A DNA stretch of 64,000 nt, taken from NCBI RefSeq assembly GCF_030815485.1, contig NZ_JAUSWV010000001.1, positions 415,048-479,047 of the forward strand, read 5' to 3'. This document shows positions 46,149 through 55,261 of this stretch, in pieces. This DNA is from Streptomyces rishiriensis. GTDB taxonomy: Bacteria > Actinomycetota > Actinomycetes > Streptomycetales > Streptomycetaceae. How positions within the stretch are numbered: position 1 is the stretch's first letter; each line of letters opens with the position of its first letter. A program made the position numbers and the translations under genes. Below the pieces are notes generated by a model. It searched no databases, had not been told where the DNA came from, and saw nothing but the letters and a program-made list of their open reading frames with translations.

Positions 46149-46496
46149 CTACGCGATGAGCAGGCAGGCGTCCCAGCTGGTGCGCGGCTTGGCACCGGCG
46201 GTGGAAAGAGCTGCCAGCGCTATCCCCGCGGCGCCATCGAGGAGGCCGGGTCCCGCAGGGTCGCTCACGAGCGCGGTTGTCGCCTCCTCGGGTGCTGCGC
46301 CGGGCGGGATGAGCGTGGCGAGCAGGCAGGGGAGGACGGCGCGCAGTTCGGCGGCGGTGGCGGGGGAGGCGTCGTCGGCAGTGCGGGAGGCGAGATGGGC
46401 GAGCCCGGAGACACCGTGGCAGAGCCCGGCATCCACCGTGGCGCGCAGCTGCGCGGGAGAGCAGGCCAGGGAAGGCGCATTCGTCGTCCAGATCAT
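46149..46496 (-). pseudogene. LanC-like cyclase, C-terminal fragment
   Basis: 115 codons to the stop at 46149, 18 bases before the methyltransferase start. RATVDAGLCHGVSGLAHLAS carries the Cys-His-Gly zinc-ligand motif of lanthionine cyclases, and LVSDPAGPGLLDGAAGIALA with SWDACLLIA is the usual end. The first two thirds, including the first zinc ligand, are missing; coherent LanC sequence stops at about 46485, where the toxin-immunity segment begins on the other strand. Confidence 0.75.
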
Positions 46497-46552
46497 GCTG
46501 AAGGAAGAGCGTCGCGTAGCTGTAGGCGAGGAAGAACAGAACCTTCGCTTCT

Positions 46553-46885
46553 GTGGCTGGCTTTCCGGAGGGAGATAATATCGGGTCCAACGGGAAGCCC
46601 ATATGTAATCGCACTCACATCATCGGGGATATGTTCAATGGTGCGTGGAAGAGTGAGGACCCCTTTACGGGATTCGACCGGATGAGTAAGAGTGGTATGA
46701 AGCGTTGCGAGAATAAGATTGCGAAGCAGCTTCGAGGAAACAATCCCGCCCTCAACTCAGGGCAGCTGAACTATGCTGGCAGCAGCGTGATACCTGAGAG
46801 TATCCGGATGGCCGCGTGCACCAAGGAAGGGCAGCTGTTCGACGTGACAGTGAAGAACGTTCAGGATTGGCAGACAATATGTTGA
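46553..46885 (+). pseudogene. polymorphic toxin C-terminal nuclease domain, orphan
   Basis: 110 residues: GSNGKPICNRTHIIGDMFNG, DRMSKSGMKRCENKIAKQLR, LNYAGSSVIPESIRMAACTK. The RTHIIGDMF and MKRCENK pattern is that of DNA/RNA non-specific endonuclease domains (Endonuclease_NS_2-like) found at the C-termini of large secreted toxins. The delivery part is absent and the GTG at 46553 is only the first start in frame. Lower GC than the flanks. Its stop overlaps the immunity gene. Confidence 0.65.
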
Positions 46886-47415
46886 GCGTGTCGGCGCTCG
46901 AGGGGGTCGTGAGGGATCTCTCTGCGCACAGACCACCTGGGGTGAGAGGGGTCGATTTCGTGGAAATTTCCTCCTTGCTTGGAATTGAAATTCCCAGCGA
47001 CTTCCGAGAACTGGCAGAAAGCTATCCGACCCTTGAATTCGATGGATTCTGGCGCATCCCGCTTCCAGTTCCTGGACGTGAACGAGACTTTGTCGACGGA
47101 ATCTTCCAAGAGCTGGAAGTTCTGAGGGACCTCCAAGAGGAAGATATGGCCGAGGGGTATGTTGCGCACCCGGAACCCGGTGGCTTGATTCCGTGGAGCG
47201 AGTCGTTGTCTGGCGACGTCTTTTACTGGCGCGTGACGGGTGGGAACTCCGACAGTTGGCCAGTCGTTGTTAACAGTCGAAACTTGGAGTGGTGGGAATT
47301 CTCCGGCGGTGCGCTAGTCTTTCTTGTCGGAATTATCGATGGCAGCATCGAGCGGCGAGGCCTGCCAGGCGATGTACCTGGACCTAATCCCAAGGTCCGC
47401 GTCTATATGGGTTGA
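46879..47415 (+). CDS. SUKH (SMI1/KNR4) family immunity protein
   Basis: 178 residues from ATG 46879, overlapping the toxin stop by 7 bases. SUKH pattern: VDFVEISSLLGIEIPSDFRE, LAESYPTLEFDGFWRI, GGLIPWSESLSGDVFYWRVT, NSDSWPVVVNSRNLEWWEFS, ALVFLVGIIDG. It would bind and block the nuclease domain encoded just upstream. A classic toxin-tail/immunity cassette, inserted into the remains of the lanthipeptide cluster. Confidence 0.85.
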   Translation: MLSVSALEGVVRDLSAHRPPGVRGVDFVEISSLLGIEIPSDFRELAESYPTLEFDGFWRIPLPVPGRERDFVDGIFQELEVLRDLQEEDMAEGYVAHPEPGGLIPWSESLSGDVFYWRVTGGNSDSWPVVVNSRNLEWWEFSGGALVFLVGIIDGSIERRGLPGDVPGPNPKVRVYMG

Positions 47416-47485
47416 CGGCAACAGCTAGACGAGTAGTTCCGAATGCGGAGTTCTCAGACGTGGGGAGGGTGTCCAACATCGGGTT

Positions 47486-47830
47486 GTGACGACCGATTTA
47501 GACACCCTCTTGACGGCACTGTACGTGCATGTCGATGACCGTTTTAAGACCCTGCGATGGCGTGGACGTCCGCCCCGGCTGACCGATGCCGAGCTGGTGA
47601 CCCTGGCGGTGGCCCAGGCCGTGCTGGGCTTCCACGGCGAGGCACGATGGCTGCGCTTCGCTCACGCTCACCTGCACGGGATGTTTCCGTATCTGCCGCA
47701 GCGCCCTGCCTACAATAAGCGGCTGCGAGCTGCTCTGCCCCTGGTCAAACGGGCCATCCGGTCGCTGGCCGCAGATACCGACCTGTGGCTGGACCCGCTG
47801 TGGATCGTGGACTCCACATCGGTCCGATGG
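47486..47830 (+). pseudogene. IS982-family transposase, N-terminal fragment
   Basis: TTDLDTLLTALYVHVDDRFK, PRLTDAELVTLAVAQAVLGF, HLHGMFPYLPQRPAYNKRLR and DLWLDPLWIVDST (first catalytic Asp) are the IS982 N-terminal half. The match ends at about 47825, exactly where the truncated acetyltransferase on the other strand begins to be coherent, so the element, or a deletion from it, cut that gene. Confidence 0.8.
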
Positions 47831-48446
47831 CGCCGGCCACCGTCTCGTCCACGACGGCGGTGAGGACCGGGCCTACGCGTGCATTGGGCATCTGGCGGTG
47901 CAGGAAGGCGAAGCCGTCTGCGGCCAGTTCGGCGGCGAGGTCTTCGAAGCTGGCGCGCGTGTGGCGGGGCCACTGGTGGAACGGGCGGACGGGCCCGCCG
48001 GGGGCCGGGCAGGGATGCGTGGTGAAGTCCTTGAGCTGGATGCGTGTGCCGCGTCCGTCGGGTACCTCTGGTCCGGCGAAGCGGATGGTTTTCGCCTGTG
48101 CGGTGCCGTGCCGTGCGGCGAGTTCGCGGGCCCAGTCTCTGGCGACGTGTGCGCTGTCGGGCTGTGTCGCGTAGACGTGGACTTTGACGGTTGCGGTGCC
48201 GCGTTGCAGCAGGGTGGGGATGAGCGTCTGGCCCGGTCGGTGGACGATGTCCGCGACCAGGATGGTCTCGGTCTTGCTGTTGGACCAGCGGATGTCTTTG
48301 TCGTAGTGCAGGAAGCGGCCGGTGGTCGCTGCGGTCAGGGTGTCTGCGAAGAGGTCCATGGTGAGGACTGACGGGTGCACGGGGCCGATGGTCGGCACGA
48401 AGGGCACCGCAACCACGGGGCGGAGCCAGTCCCAACGCAATGGCAT
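47827..48446 (-). pseudogene. GNAT-type acetyltransferase, C-terminus cut by IS982
   Basis: About 206 residues from ATG 48446: TGRFLHYDKDIRWSNSKTET, GTATVKVHVYATQPDSAHVA, RDWARELAARHGTAQAKTIR, and a last coherent segment VGPVLTAVVDETVAGAIGPM that looks like the first strands of a GNAT core. The acetyl-CoA-binding loop (RxxGxG/A) is missing because the frame runs into IS982 sequence and stops at 47745. Probably dead. Confidence 0.55.
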
Positions 48447-48508
48447 GACGGAACGGTATGTTGCGCCTACAGACCAGTCGCGCGTGCGCCTTGCTGCACC
48501 CCATCGCC

Positions 48509-49363
48509 TCAGCCACGCTGTCCGGGCCGCCCGTCCTCCCGGAGGTGGAGGAACTCCCGGGCGCCACGCAGGGGGGTGTGCAAAGACCCCTGTGTCGTCT
48601 GACTGTCGAGACGCACGTCAAGGGCTCCGGGAACGGTGCTCTCGGCTCGGAGGCCGGTGGGCAGCCGGGAGTTGTCGAGACCGTCGCGCCTTGCGATGAG
48701 GAGGCCGAGTTCGTGGCGGCTCAGGGCATCGGCTCCCGCGGCATGGTGGATTCCCGCAGCGCTGCTCAGCGCCAGTTCCAGCACTGCGGCGGCCAGGTCT
48801 GAGACGTGGACCGGGCACCGAATGTCGTCGGTGAACAGGGCTCCGTCGACCGTACCAGCGGCGAGTTGGTGGACCAGGCGCTCGTGCACGGAACGCCCGT
48901 GGCCGATGATTAGCGACGTGCGGACGACGGCGGCTTTCGGGTGCACCGCGAGGACCCCGGTCTCCGCGGCTGCCTTGGCTGCGCCGTAGGGGGTGATGGG
49001 GTCCGGGAGACAGGACTCGTCGTAGTGGACGCGGCCGGCGCCGGAGAATACCGCGTCGGTGGACATGTGGACCAAGCGGGTTGCGCGCTTCGCTGCGACC
49101 ATGGCGAGCTGGAGCGGGCCTTGTGCCGTAACCGCCCAGTCGGCGCGGCCGCTCGATGCGTTGATGACGACGCGTGGGTTCACCTCGGCCATGATGGCGT
49201 CGAGGCTTCCCGCGTCCCGCAGATCGAGGGGGCGCCATGCGCTCGGGGAGGCGGTGCCCGCCTTGGTCGTGTACGTCGCGACCGTCGTGTGTCCCGCCGC
49301 TCTCGCCTGCCGGACCAGTTCGGACCCCAGGAAGCCGGACCCGCCAACGATGAGAATCGTCAT
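48509..49363 (-). CDS. RmlD-like NAD(P)-dependent sugar reductase
   Basis: 284 residues from ATG 49363. Extended SDR: ILIVGGSGFLGSELVRQARA (GxxGxxG), VVINASSGRADWAV, LVHMSTDAVFSGAGRVHYDE (Ser/Thr of the triad), ITPYGAAKAAAE (Tyr-Lys), HHAAGADALSRHELG. Relatives reduce dTDP-4-dehydrorhamnose or similar nucleotide sugars. It forms part of a leftward set with a UDP-glucose-type dehydrogenase and an aminotransferase. Confidence 0.85.
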   Translation of the reverse strand: MTILIVGGSGFLGSELVRQARAAGHTTVATYTTKAGTASPSAWRPLDLRDAGSLDAIMAEVNPRVVINASSGRADWAVTAQGPLQLAMVAAKRATRLVHMSTDAVFSGAGRVHYDESCLPDPITPYGAAKAAAETGVLAVHPKAAVVRTSLIIGHGRSVHERLVHQLAAGTVDGALFTDDIRCPVHVSDLAAAVLELALSSAAGIHHAAGADALSRHELGLLIARRDGLDNSRLPTGLRAESTVPGALDVRLDSQTTQGSLHTPLRGAREFLHLREDGRPGQRG

Positions 49364-49455
49364 GTGCGTAACCGTAGTCCCGCGGGCCCCACGGGGACGG
49401 CGGCCACCCGGTGTTCGGGTGAACCGCCGTCATCGTCCGGCCGGGCGGAAAGCTG

Positions 49456-49917
49456 CTACGTCTGTGGATGCCAGATGTAGCGGACATCGGGCTCGCGCTC
49501 GTCGTTGCGCTGACCGTCGGTGCGCTCGGCCTCGGTGAAGCCGTGCCGCTGGTAGAAACGCCGGGCCGGGCCATTGACCTGGAACGTCCATAGCGACAGG
49601 CCGTCAGGCTGCTGCTGTTTGGCCAGGGACATGAACCGGTCGCCGAGGCCCCGTCCGCGCCATTGCGGTTCGAGGTAGAGCTGCTTCACCTCCTCTTCCT
49701 TGAGCACCAACAGGCCGACCACGCTGTTCCCGGTGACGGCGACCCAGGTCTCGTACTGCGGCACGAGCACGCGGGCGAACCAGTCCCGCACGTCGCGTTC
49801 GTCGTGTGCGCAGCGCACGGTCGGCAGCGCCGCGGCGTAGGAGCGCAGCCACACATCGGCCGCGGCGCGTGCGTCGGCGGCGCAGGCACGGCGGAGGAGG
49901 ACTTCGTCGCTGGTCAT
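49456..49917 (-). CDS. GNAT-family N-acetyltransferase
   Basis: 153 residues from ATG 49917. Core: WVAVTGNSVVGLLVLKEEEV, KQLYLEPQWRGRGLGDRFMS (acetyl-CoA pyrophosphate loop RGRGLG), NGPARRFYQRHGFTEAERTD. It transfers acetyl from acetyl-CoA to an amine, perhaps the aminosugar made by the neighbours. It starts 14 bases after the dehydrogenase stop and is co-transcribed with it. Confidence 0.9.
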   Translation of the reverse strand: MTSDEVLLRRACAADARAAADVWLRSYAAALPTVRCAHDERDVRDWFARVLVPQYETWVAVTGNSVVGLLVLKEEEVKQLYLEPQWRGRGLGDRFMSLAKQQQPDGLSLWTFQVNGPARRFYQRHGFTEAERTDGQRNDEREPDVRYIWHPQT

Positions 49918-49931
49918 GGCGTGGCCCGGTG

Positions 49932-51254
49932 CTACTTCCCCGGACGCCCGAGCTGGCGAACGGTCCATCCCGCAGCGCGCCAGGGCTCGGGGTCGAGGGT
50001 GGTCCGGCAGTCGACGAGCAGGGGGTTGGCCGGGCGGTCCACCAAGGTGTGGGGAACGGCCTGCCGGTACTCGGGCCACTCGGTAGCCAGGACGACGAGG
50101 TCCGCGCCGTCGAGGGAGGCGGCCAGGTCGTCGGTGTAGTCCAGCTCCGGGTTGCGGACCATCGCCGTGGGCACGGCCTGCGGGTCGTGGACGGTGACGA
50201 CGCCGCCGGCCTGCTGGAGTTCCTGGCAGAGGGCAAGGGCCGGAGAATCGCGCACATCGTTGGTGCCGGGCTTGAACGCGGCGCCCCACACGGTGATCCG
50301 GGCGCCCTTGATGGGTCGGTCGCCCAAGGCACGGGTGATGAGCCCGAGGGCGACGTGCGTGCGGTGCTCGTTGATCTCCTCGGCGGCCCGCAGGAGGGTC
50401 GCGGCCTGCTCGGCGCCGAGCTGCCGGGCGGATGCGGTGAAGGCCCGGACGTCCTTGGGGAGGCAGCCGCCGCCGTAGCCGATCCCGGGCCGCATGCCCC
50501 CGGCGCCGATGCGGGGGTCGATGCCGAGGATGTCCACGATCTGGGAGACGTCGCCGCCCGCGGCCTCGCACATGTCGGCGACGGCGTTGATGTAGCTGAT
50601 CTTCAAGCCCAAGAACGTATTCGCGGCGCCCTTGGCCAGTTCGGCGGTCTGCGGGTCGGTGATGAAGATCGGCGCGCCCGCGTCGATGATCCCGGCGTAC
50701 ACCGCGCGGATCGCCTTCTCGCCCTCCGCGGTGGAGACGCCGGCGATGAGCCGGTCCGGGCGGAGGGTGTCCTCGACGGCGTGGCCTTCGCGCAGGAACT
50801 CCGGGTTCCATACGACGTCGACCCGGTCGCCGGCGGGGGCCAGGCGCTGCGCGAGGGCGGTGACCTGGATGGTGGTGCCGACGGTGACGGTGGACTTCCC
50901 GACGATCGTGCACGCGCGGTCGAGGTGGGGAGCGAGCTGACGGACCGCGCCGAAGACCTGTGCGGTGTCGTAGGAGCGGCCGTCAGCGTCGATGGGAGTG
51001 CCGACACCGATGAAGTGCAGCTCGGCGAAGTCGGCGGCCTCGCGGATGTCGGTGGTGAAGCGCAGACGCCCGCTGTGGGTATGGCGGGCGAGCAGTTCCG
51101 GCAGGCCGATCTCGTAGATGGGGCATTCGCCGGCGTTGAGCCGATCGACCTTGGCCTGGTCGACGTCCACGCCGATGACCTCGTGGCCGAGCTCGGCCAT
51201 CGCCGCCGCGTGCGGGATGCCGAGGTGACCGCAGCCGATCACGGAAACACGCAT
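49932..51254 (-). CDS. UDP-glucose/GDP-mannose-type dehydrogenase
   Basis: 440 residues from ATG 51254. NAD site MRVSVIGCGHLGIPHAAAMA, GVDVDQAKVDRLNAGECPIY, then GTPIDADGRSYD, WNPEFLREGHAVEDTLRPDR, KISYINAVADMCEAAGGDVS, GYGGGCLPKDVRAF (catalytic Cys, ~263) and WGAAFKPGTNDVRDSPAL. It oxidises a nucleotide sugar twice to the uronic acid. Intact and full length for the family. Together with the reductase, aminotransferase and acetyltransferase it suggests synthesis of an aminosugar or aminouronic acid. Confidence 0.92.
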   Translation of the reverse strand: MRVSVIGCGHLGIPHAAAMAELGHEVIGVDVDQAKVDRLNAGECPIYEIGLPELLARHTHSGRLRFTTDIREAADFAELHFIGVGTPIDADGRSYDTAQVFGAVRQLAPHLDRACTIVGKSTVTVGTTIQVTALAQRLAPAGDRVDVVWNPEFLREGHAVEDTLRPDRLIAGVSTAEGEKAIRAVYAGIIDAGAPIFITDPQTAELAKGAANTFLGLKISYINAVADMCEAAGGDVSQIVDILGIDPRIGAGGMRPGIGYGGGCLPKDVRAFTASARQLGAEQAATLLRAAEEINEHRTHVALGLITRALGDRPIKGARITVWGAAFKPGTNDVRDSPALALCQELQQAGGVVTVHDPQAVPTAMVRNPELDYTDDLAASLDGADLVVLATEWPEYRQAVPHTLVDRPANPLLVDCRTTLDPEPWRAAGWTVRQLGRPGK

Positions 51255-51403
51255 TGCAGGTCGTCCTTGTCTCGTCGGGGGCACACCGACTTCGGTGAGC
51301 TCCCCGACGCTATCGGTTGGCGAGCACGCCCCAAGTCGGGCTGCTCAAGGGTTCGTTGGAGTGTTCGATCGGGCGACGCGAGTCCGGTCGCGGCGCCGGC
51401 GGT

Positions 51404-52696
51404 TCAGCTCACGGCGTCCAGCGCGCCGGACAGCGCGGTGGATAGGAACTCGATGTCCTCGTCCGTCGACGTCAGCGGGGGCGCGACGACGAGCCCTTCG
51501 CTCTCGGGCTCCCCGGCGCCGGTGAACGGGTAGAAGAACACGCCTCGGTCCTCCACGGCCTTCATCACGGACCAGAGCTTTCCCGGGGCGACCTCCATCC
51601 CGTAGAGGAATCCGCGCCCGCGGATGTCCCGCACCGGCCCGGCACCTTTCAGCGACGTCATGGCCTCCCCGAGGCGGTGGCCACGCGCTGCGAAGGCGAC
51701 GAAGTCCATCTCCTCCAGCTCGTCCAGGACACCCAGGCACGCGGCTGCCATGAGGGGATGGGTGGCCATGGTGCCCATCGCGGGCAGCGGGTCGCAGTCC
51801 TCGTGCCGGACCCACCGGGCCAGCTCGGGTGACACCAGCACCGCGCCGACACTCGTGTATCCGCCGCCCAGACCCTTGGACAGGATCACTATGTCGGGTT
51901 CGCAGCCGTCCCAGTGATGGCTGGCGAGCGGGGTTCCGGTGCGCCACATCCCGGTCAGCACCTCGTCGTGGATCACCAGGACGTCTCGCTCTCGGCAGAT
52001 CTCCGAGACCCGCCGAAGGTAGCCGTCGGGCGGCACGAAGCCGCCGCCCGTGGTCCCGTTGATGGGCTCGAGCAGTACCGCGGCGACGTGCTCGGCCCCG
52101 CGGCGGTCGATCTCCTTCGCGATCTCGTCGGCGCACGAGGCGTCGCAGTCGCGGTCCGTGTGGGCGTGCGTCGGCGGGTAGGGCGCTGGGAAGCCGGGGC
52201 AGAGCCCGAGAGCGTCCTGCGGGCGGGGCCTGCGGGCGTGGTTGCCGGCCAGGGCGAGGGTGAGCGCCGACATCCCGTGGTAGCTCAAGGTCGAGGTCAG
52301 GATGTCCCCGCGCCGCTTCCCGTCGCGTACCCGGGTGATGTTCCGCGCCAGGCCCAAGGCCACCTCGACGCCGAGCGTCCCGCACGTGGTCAGTGCTACG
52401 GAGTCGTCAGGCCGGCCCACGGCGCGGCACAGACGTTCCATCAGTTCCATTTGGATGTGGGGCTGGACGACGGCGGCGCCGCCGAAGGAGTAGCGGAAGA
52501 ATTGCCTCTCTATCCGGGCGTGGACCTTGGGGCTGCTCTGGCCCACGTTGGTGCAGAGCAGCCCGCTCGATCCGTCGAAGATCCGGGCGCCGCCCGCAAG
52601 GTGCAGCCATGGGCCCTGTGTTCCCACGACCTCGAAGTCCGGCATGGGCCTGGATGACGTCAGTAGCCGCTCACGGTTTTGCGCGTACCGATCCAC
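51404..52696 (-). CDS. class III PLP-dependent aminotransferase
   Basis: 430 residues from ATG 52696. Features: FDGSSGLLCTNVGQSSPKVH, TLSYHGMSALTLALAGNHAR, VLLEPINGTTGGGFVPPDGY, LVIHDEVLTGMWRTG (PLP-binding Asp), PDIVILSKGLGGGYTSVGAV (PLP Lys near 273), MGTMATHPLMAAACL. Class III enzymes transfer omega-amino groups or epimerise amino acids. The N-terminus lacks extra domains. It lies 149 bases upstream of the dehydrogenase and 81 bases downstream of the SIR2-like gene, in one leftward series. Confidence 0.9.
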   Translation of the reverse strand: MDRYAQNRERLLTSSRPMPDFEVVGTQGPWLHLAGGARIFDGSSGLLCTNVGQSSPKVHARIERQFFRYSFGGAAVVQPHIQMELMERLCRAVGRPDDSVALTTCGTLGVEVALGLARNITRVRDGKRRGDILTSTLSYHGMSALTLALAGNHARRPRPQDALGLCPGFPAPYPPTHAHTDRDCDASCADEIAKEIDRRGAEHVAAVLLEPINGTTGGGFVPPDGYLRRVSEICRERDVLVIHDEVLTGMWRTGTPLASHHWDGCEPDIVILSKGLGGGYTSVGAVLVSPELARWVRHEDCDPLPAMGTMATHPLMAAACLGVLDELEEMDFVAFAARGHRLGEAMTSLKGAGPVRDIRGRGFLYGMEVAPGKLWSVMKAVEDRGVFFYPFTGAGEPESEGLVVAPPLTSTDEDIEFLSTALSGALDAVS

Positions 52697-52777
52697 TGTG
52701 GGGAGTCCCTTCTCGGGTGTGCTTACGGATGGGGGCCGCGCACGAGCGCCGTGCGCGGCCCCGGGAAACCGGGCCGA

Positions 52778-54034
52778 TCAGGCGGCGGCCTGGGTGACGG
52801 GGACGTTCACGCCGAGGTGGTGGCACAGCTCGATGAGCGTGGGGATGGCCTCGGCCTTCACGATCACGTCACCGTCCTGCGGGCCCTCCAGCGGGTAGGG
52901 CATGTACGTGCCGAACTCCTCCAGACCCTCGGTGTCGATGTAGAAGACCTTCATGCCGCGCTCGCGGGCCCGCTTCTGGACCGACCGCCGATCGGCGTGC
53001 AGGCCGATGACCAGGAGCGCCTTCGCCTCGGGGTGGAAGGGCACCGGCGGGATCTTCTGGTCGTAGCGGCGCACGAAGTGCTCCGCGAGCCCGGTCCGCG
53101 CGGCGAGCAGATCGAAGTTGTGCTGCATCACTGGGCCGACGAAAGCCCCGGCGTCGTGCAGGGCCTTGAGCGCGTGGTGTGCAGCCGTCGGTTCGGCGAG
53201 GAAGCTGACGCGGAACATCGTGACCAGCTCGTCCGCCTTCGCCGTGGCGTCGAGCAGCATCTCCCGCACGAGCGTGTCCTTTTGCGGGCTCAGGACGAAG
53301 GGGTGCGTCTGCTTCATGACGTTGTCGGTCCGCTCGGTGACCCGGTACGCCTGGTGCAGGAAGTGCAGCGGTGGCACCCCGGCCTCCACGCTCGTGCCGC
53401 AGCCGATCTCGACCTGGAACGGCAGGTAGTTCTTCAGCTCGCTCAGGTCGTCGGCATAGGTGGGGTTGCCGCGCTCGTCCTTGATGCGGATGCCGCCCGC
53501 CAGGACGTTCCACGGCATCTGTCGCACGTTGCGCGTCACCGCGAAGTCCTCGGAGACGAAAACCACGTCGAGGGAGCAGAACCCGGCCGGCGTCTCCCGC
53601 GAGGCTCGCTCGTCCTGCGGGTGCGTGTCGTACGGGTTGACGGTGACCCGCAGGTCGCCCTTCGACCACATGGTGTCATCGACCTGCCGCCATCCGCCTT
53701 TGGCGAGCCAGGAGCGCACGTTGTCGCGGTACTCGCCGATCTCGGCTTTCGGGGCGAGGACCGACGCGTACAGGTACAGGTCCGAGAGAACGAGCCGCGG
53801 CACCGGGAACGTGTAGTCGAGGTCGAACCGGTAGCGGTAGTGCACGATGCGGCGGCGGCCCTGCTCGTCCTCGGACCATCCGGACTGCACGGCGTTCGCT
53901 GGGTCCTGCGTCCGGCGCCAGATACCCTCTTCGATCGCCCGGGGCCGTTCGTGCTTGGCGCCGGCGAAATGCTTCTCCCAGGTGGCCACCTGGGTGTCAT
54001 CGAGTTGTTCGATCACGGGATAGGGAAGGAACAT
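52778..54034 (-). CDS. SIR2-like protein of unknown role
   Basis: 418 residues from ATG 54034. The centre (QVEIGCGTSVEAGVPPLHFL, 'G-x-S-x-x-x-G-x-P') resembles the NAD-binding entry of SIR2 proteins, and the end has a Rossmann half, LLVIGLHADRRSVQKRARER, MKVFYIDTEGLEEFG, PLEGPQDGDVIVKAEA. The first ~190 residues are unique (YRFDLDYTFPVPRLVLSDLY). The usual deacetylase His and zinc Cys pairs are not seen, so an NAD(H)-binding or NADase-like activity is more likely than deacetylation. Adjacent to an aminotransferase; role unknown. Confidence 0.6.
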   Translation of the reverse strand: MFLPYPVIEQLDDTQVATWEKHFAGAKHERPRAIEEGIWRRTQDPANAVQSGWSEDEQGRRRIVHYRYRFDLDYTFPVPRLVLSDLYLYASVLAPKAEIGEYRDNVRSWLAKGGWRQVDDTMWSKGDLRVTVNPYDTHPQDERASRETPAGFCSLDVVFVSEDFAVTRNVRQMPWNVLAGGIRIKDERGNPTYADDLSELKNYLPFQVEIGCGTSVEAGVPPLHFLHQAYRVTERTDNVMKQTHPFVLSPQKDTLVREMLLDATAKADELVTMFRVSFLAEPTAAHHALKALHDAGAFVGPVMQHNFDLLAARTGLAEHFVRRYDQKIPPVPFHPEAKALLVIGLHADRRSVQKRARERGMKVFYIDTEGLEEFGTYMPYPLEGPQDGDVIVKAEAIPTLIELCHHLGVNVPVTQAAA

Positions 54035-54481
54035 CTCGTCCTCCTAGTGAGCGGCGTTGGAGTAGCGCGTGCTTCCCGGCCGGGCTTGGCTGCCATTCCG
54101 CTGCAACGCGGGGAGGCTGCTGCTTGTGCGGTCGCGTGGCCGTGCTCGGACGGGAAGTTGGAGCCCGCCCCGCCTGCGCCATGTAGTAGGGCAGGTGCCC
54201 GGCAGCAGGCCGGGGCGGGAGTCTGAGGGTGCGGCGTTGGCATTCTTCGAGAACACCACCGGCATGACGGCCGTGGTGCGCGGCCAGCAGAAGGTGCAAA
54301 CGCCTCAGGATCTGCGATGCCTGAACCGTCGGCGCGGGGCCTGCGGGCCGCTGCCCTTGCGGCTGGCGTGAGGGGCGCTTGCCGCCCCGCGGACGGAACG
54401 TCGTACCGGATTTCGGAAAGGGCATCGTGGACAGAGCCGTACGCAAGCTCTCTCCTTCGTGGAAGGGACAGGGGAGGGGGA
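54035..54481. other. gap between the SIR2-like and Cys-rich genes
   Basis: 447 bases. Minus-strand frames exist, one beginning MPVVFSKNANAAPSDSRPGL at 54265, but none has a ribosome site. I see no hairpin or RNA. Confidence 0.4.
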
Positions 54482-55261
54482 CTACCGGACCTGCTGGCCC
54501 TCGGCAGATGCGCGGCTCGTGTCCGCTTCCGCCATGGCCTGCAATTCGGCTGGGGACACGGCCGTGACACTGTGGACGCTGTGCACGGTGAAGCTGGCCA
54601 GTGTCCAGCGGATCTCCTTGTCCCCGATGTGGACATGCTGGAGTTCGCCGGGCCGGCTCCCGGGGTGGGGGAGAGGAGCCAGCGTCTTTGGGTCATGGAC
54701 GATGCCAGCCACGCCCCAGAGCACGGAACGTTCCACAAGCGCGGCCACATAGCCGCGCCGGAGGTGCGGACAGTATTGCGTCGCCTTTACTGCGCAGAGG
54801 GGGTGCACGGGCGGTGCAGTGGTGGTTTCCCCTTCGTAGATCGGGGTGCTGCCTCCCACTAGCTGAAGGGTGCGTCCGTTGCTGAACCATCCGAGAACGC
54901 ACTGTCCGCACAGCTGGCAGAGGTCGTTACGCATCGCCAGCTTTTGCCGGTGCGAGTTGTTGCGCAGGAAGTCCGGCCGGCCGCAGCCCTGGGCGAGGCC
55001 GGTGCGTACCCACAGCGCCTCCAGGCGCCGGTCGGCCATCTCGGTCTCGTCCACATAGCCGATGCGCAGGCCGCGGGGACCGGGGACTTTGATGATGCGC
55101 GGCTGGGAGACCTGCTCAGCGGTCCACGAGGTGATGTACGGAACCCGCACGCCCCGCCACAGCAGCGGCTTCACCGAGCCACCGTCCCCGCAGCACTCAG
55201 GGAGGCCGCGATCGTTGCACCGCGTGTTGTCCGGAATTGCGCAGGACAACACCTTCGGCAC
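54482..55261 (-). CDS. Cys-rich hypothetical protein
   Basis: About 259 residues from GTG 55261 (start uncertain; GTG 55252 also possible, no clear ribosome site). Cysteines occur in zinc-finger-like spacing: CAIPDNTRCNDRGLPECCGD near the start, LCQLCGQCVLGWFSNG in the middle and HPLCAVKATQYCPH after it. VPYITSWTAEQVSQPRIIKV and GPRGLRIGYVDETEMADRRL look like a folded beta domain. Possibly an HNH-like or zinc-binding enzyme; no family is recognised. Confidence 0.6.
   Translation of the reverse strand: MPKVLSCAIPDNTRCNDRGLPECCGDGGSVKPLLWRGVRVPYITSWTAEQVSQPRIIKVPGPRGLRIGYVDETEMADRRLEALWVRTGLAQGCGRPDFLRNNSHRQKLAMRNDLCQLCGQCVLGWFSNGRTLQLVGGSTPIYEGETTTAPPVHPLCAVKATQYCPHLRRGYVAALVERSVLWGVAGIVHDPKTLAPLPHPGSRPGELQHVHIGDKEIRWTLASFTVHSVHSVTAVSPAELQAMAEADTSRASAEGQQVR

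Noticed and set aside
46600..46660. A twelfth parS-like site around GTAATC
   Set aside because: Only a six-base half match without the inverted arm.
54044..54265. 73-residue peptide MPVVFSKNANAAP as a RiPP precursor
   Set aside because: No ribosome binding site and overlaps other equally open frames.
54317..54862. Plus-strand frame over the Cys-rich gene
   Set aside because: Composition is typical antisense shadow, while the minus strand has coherent CxxC motifs.
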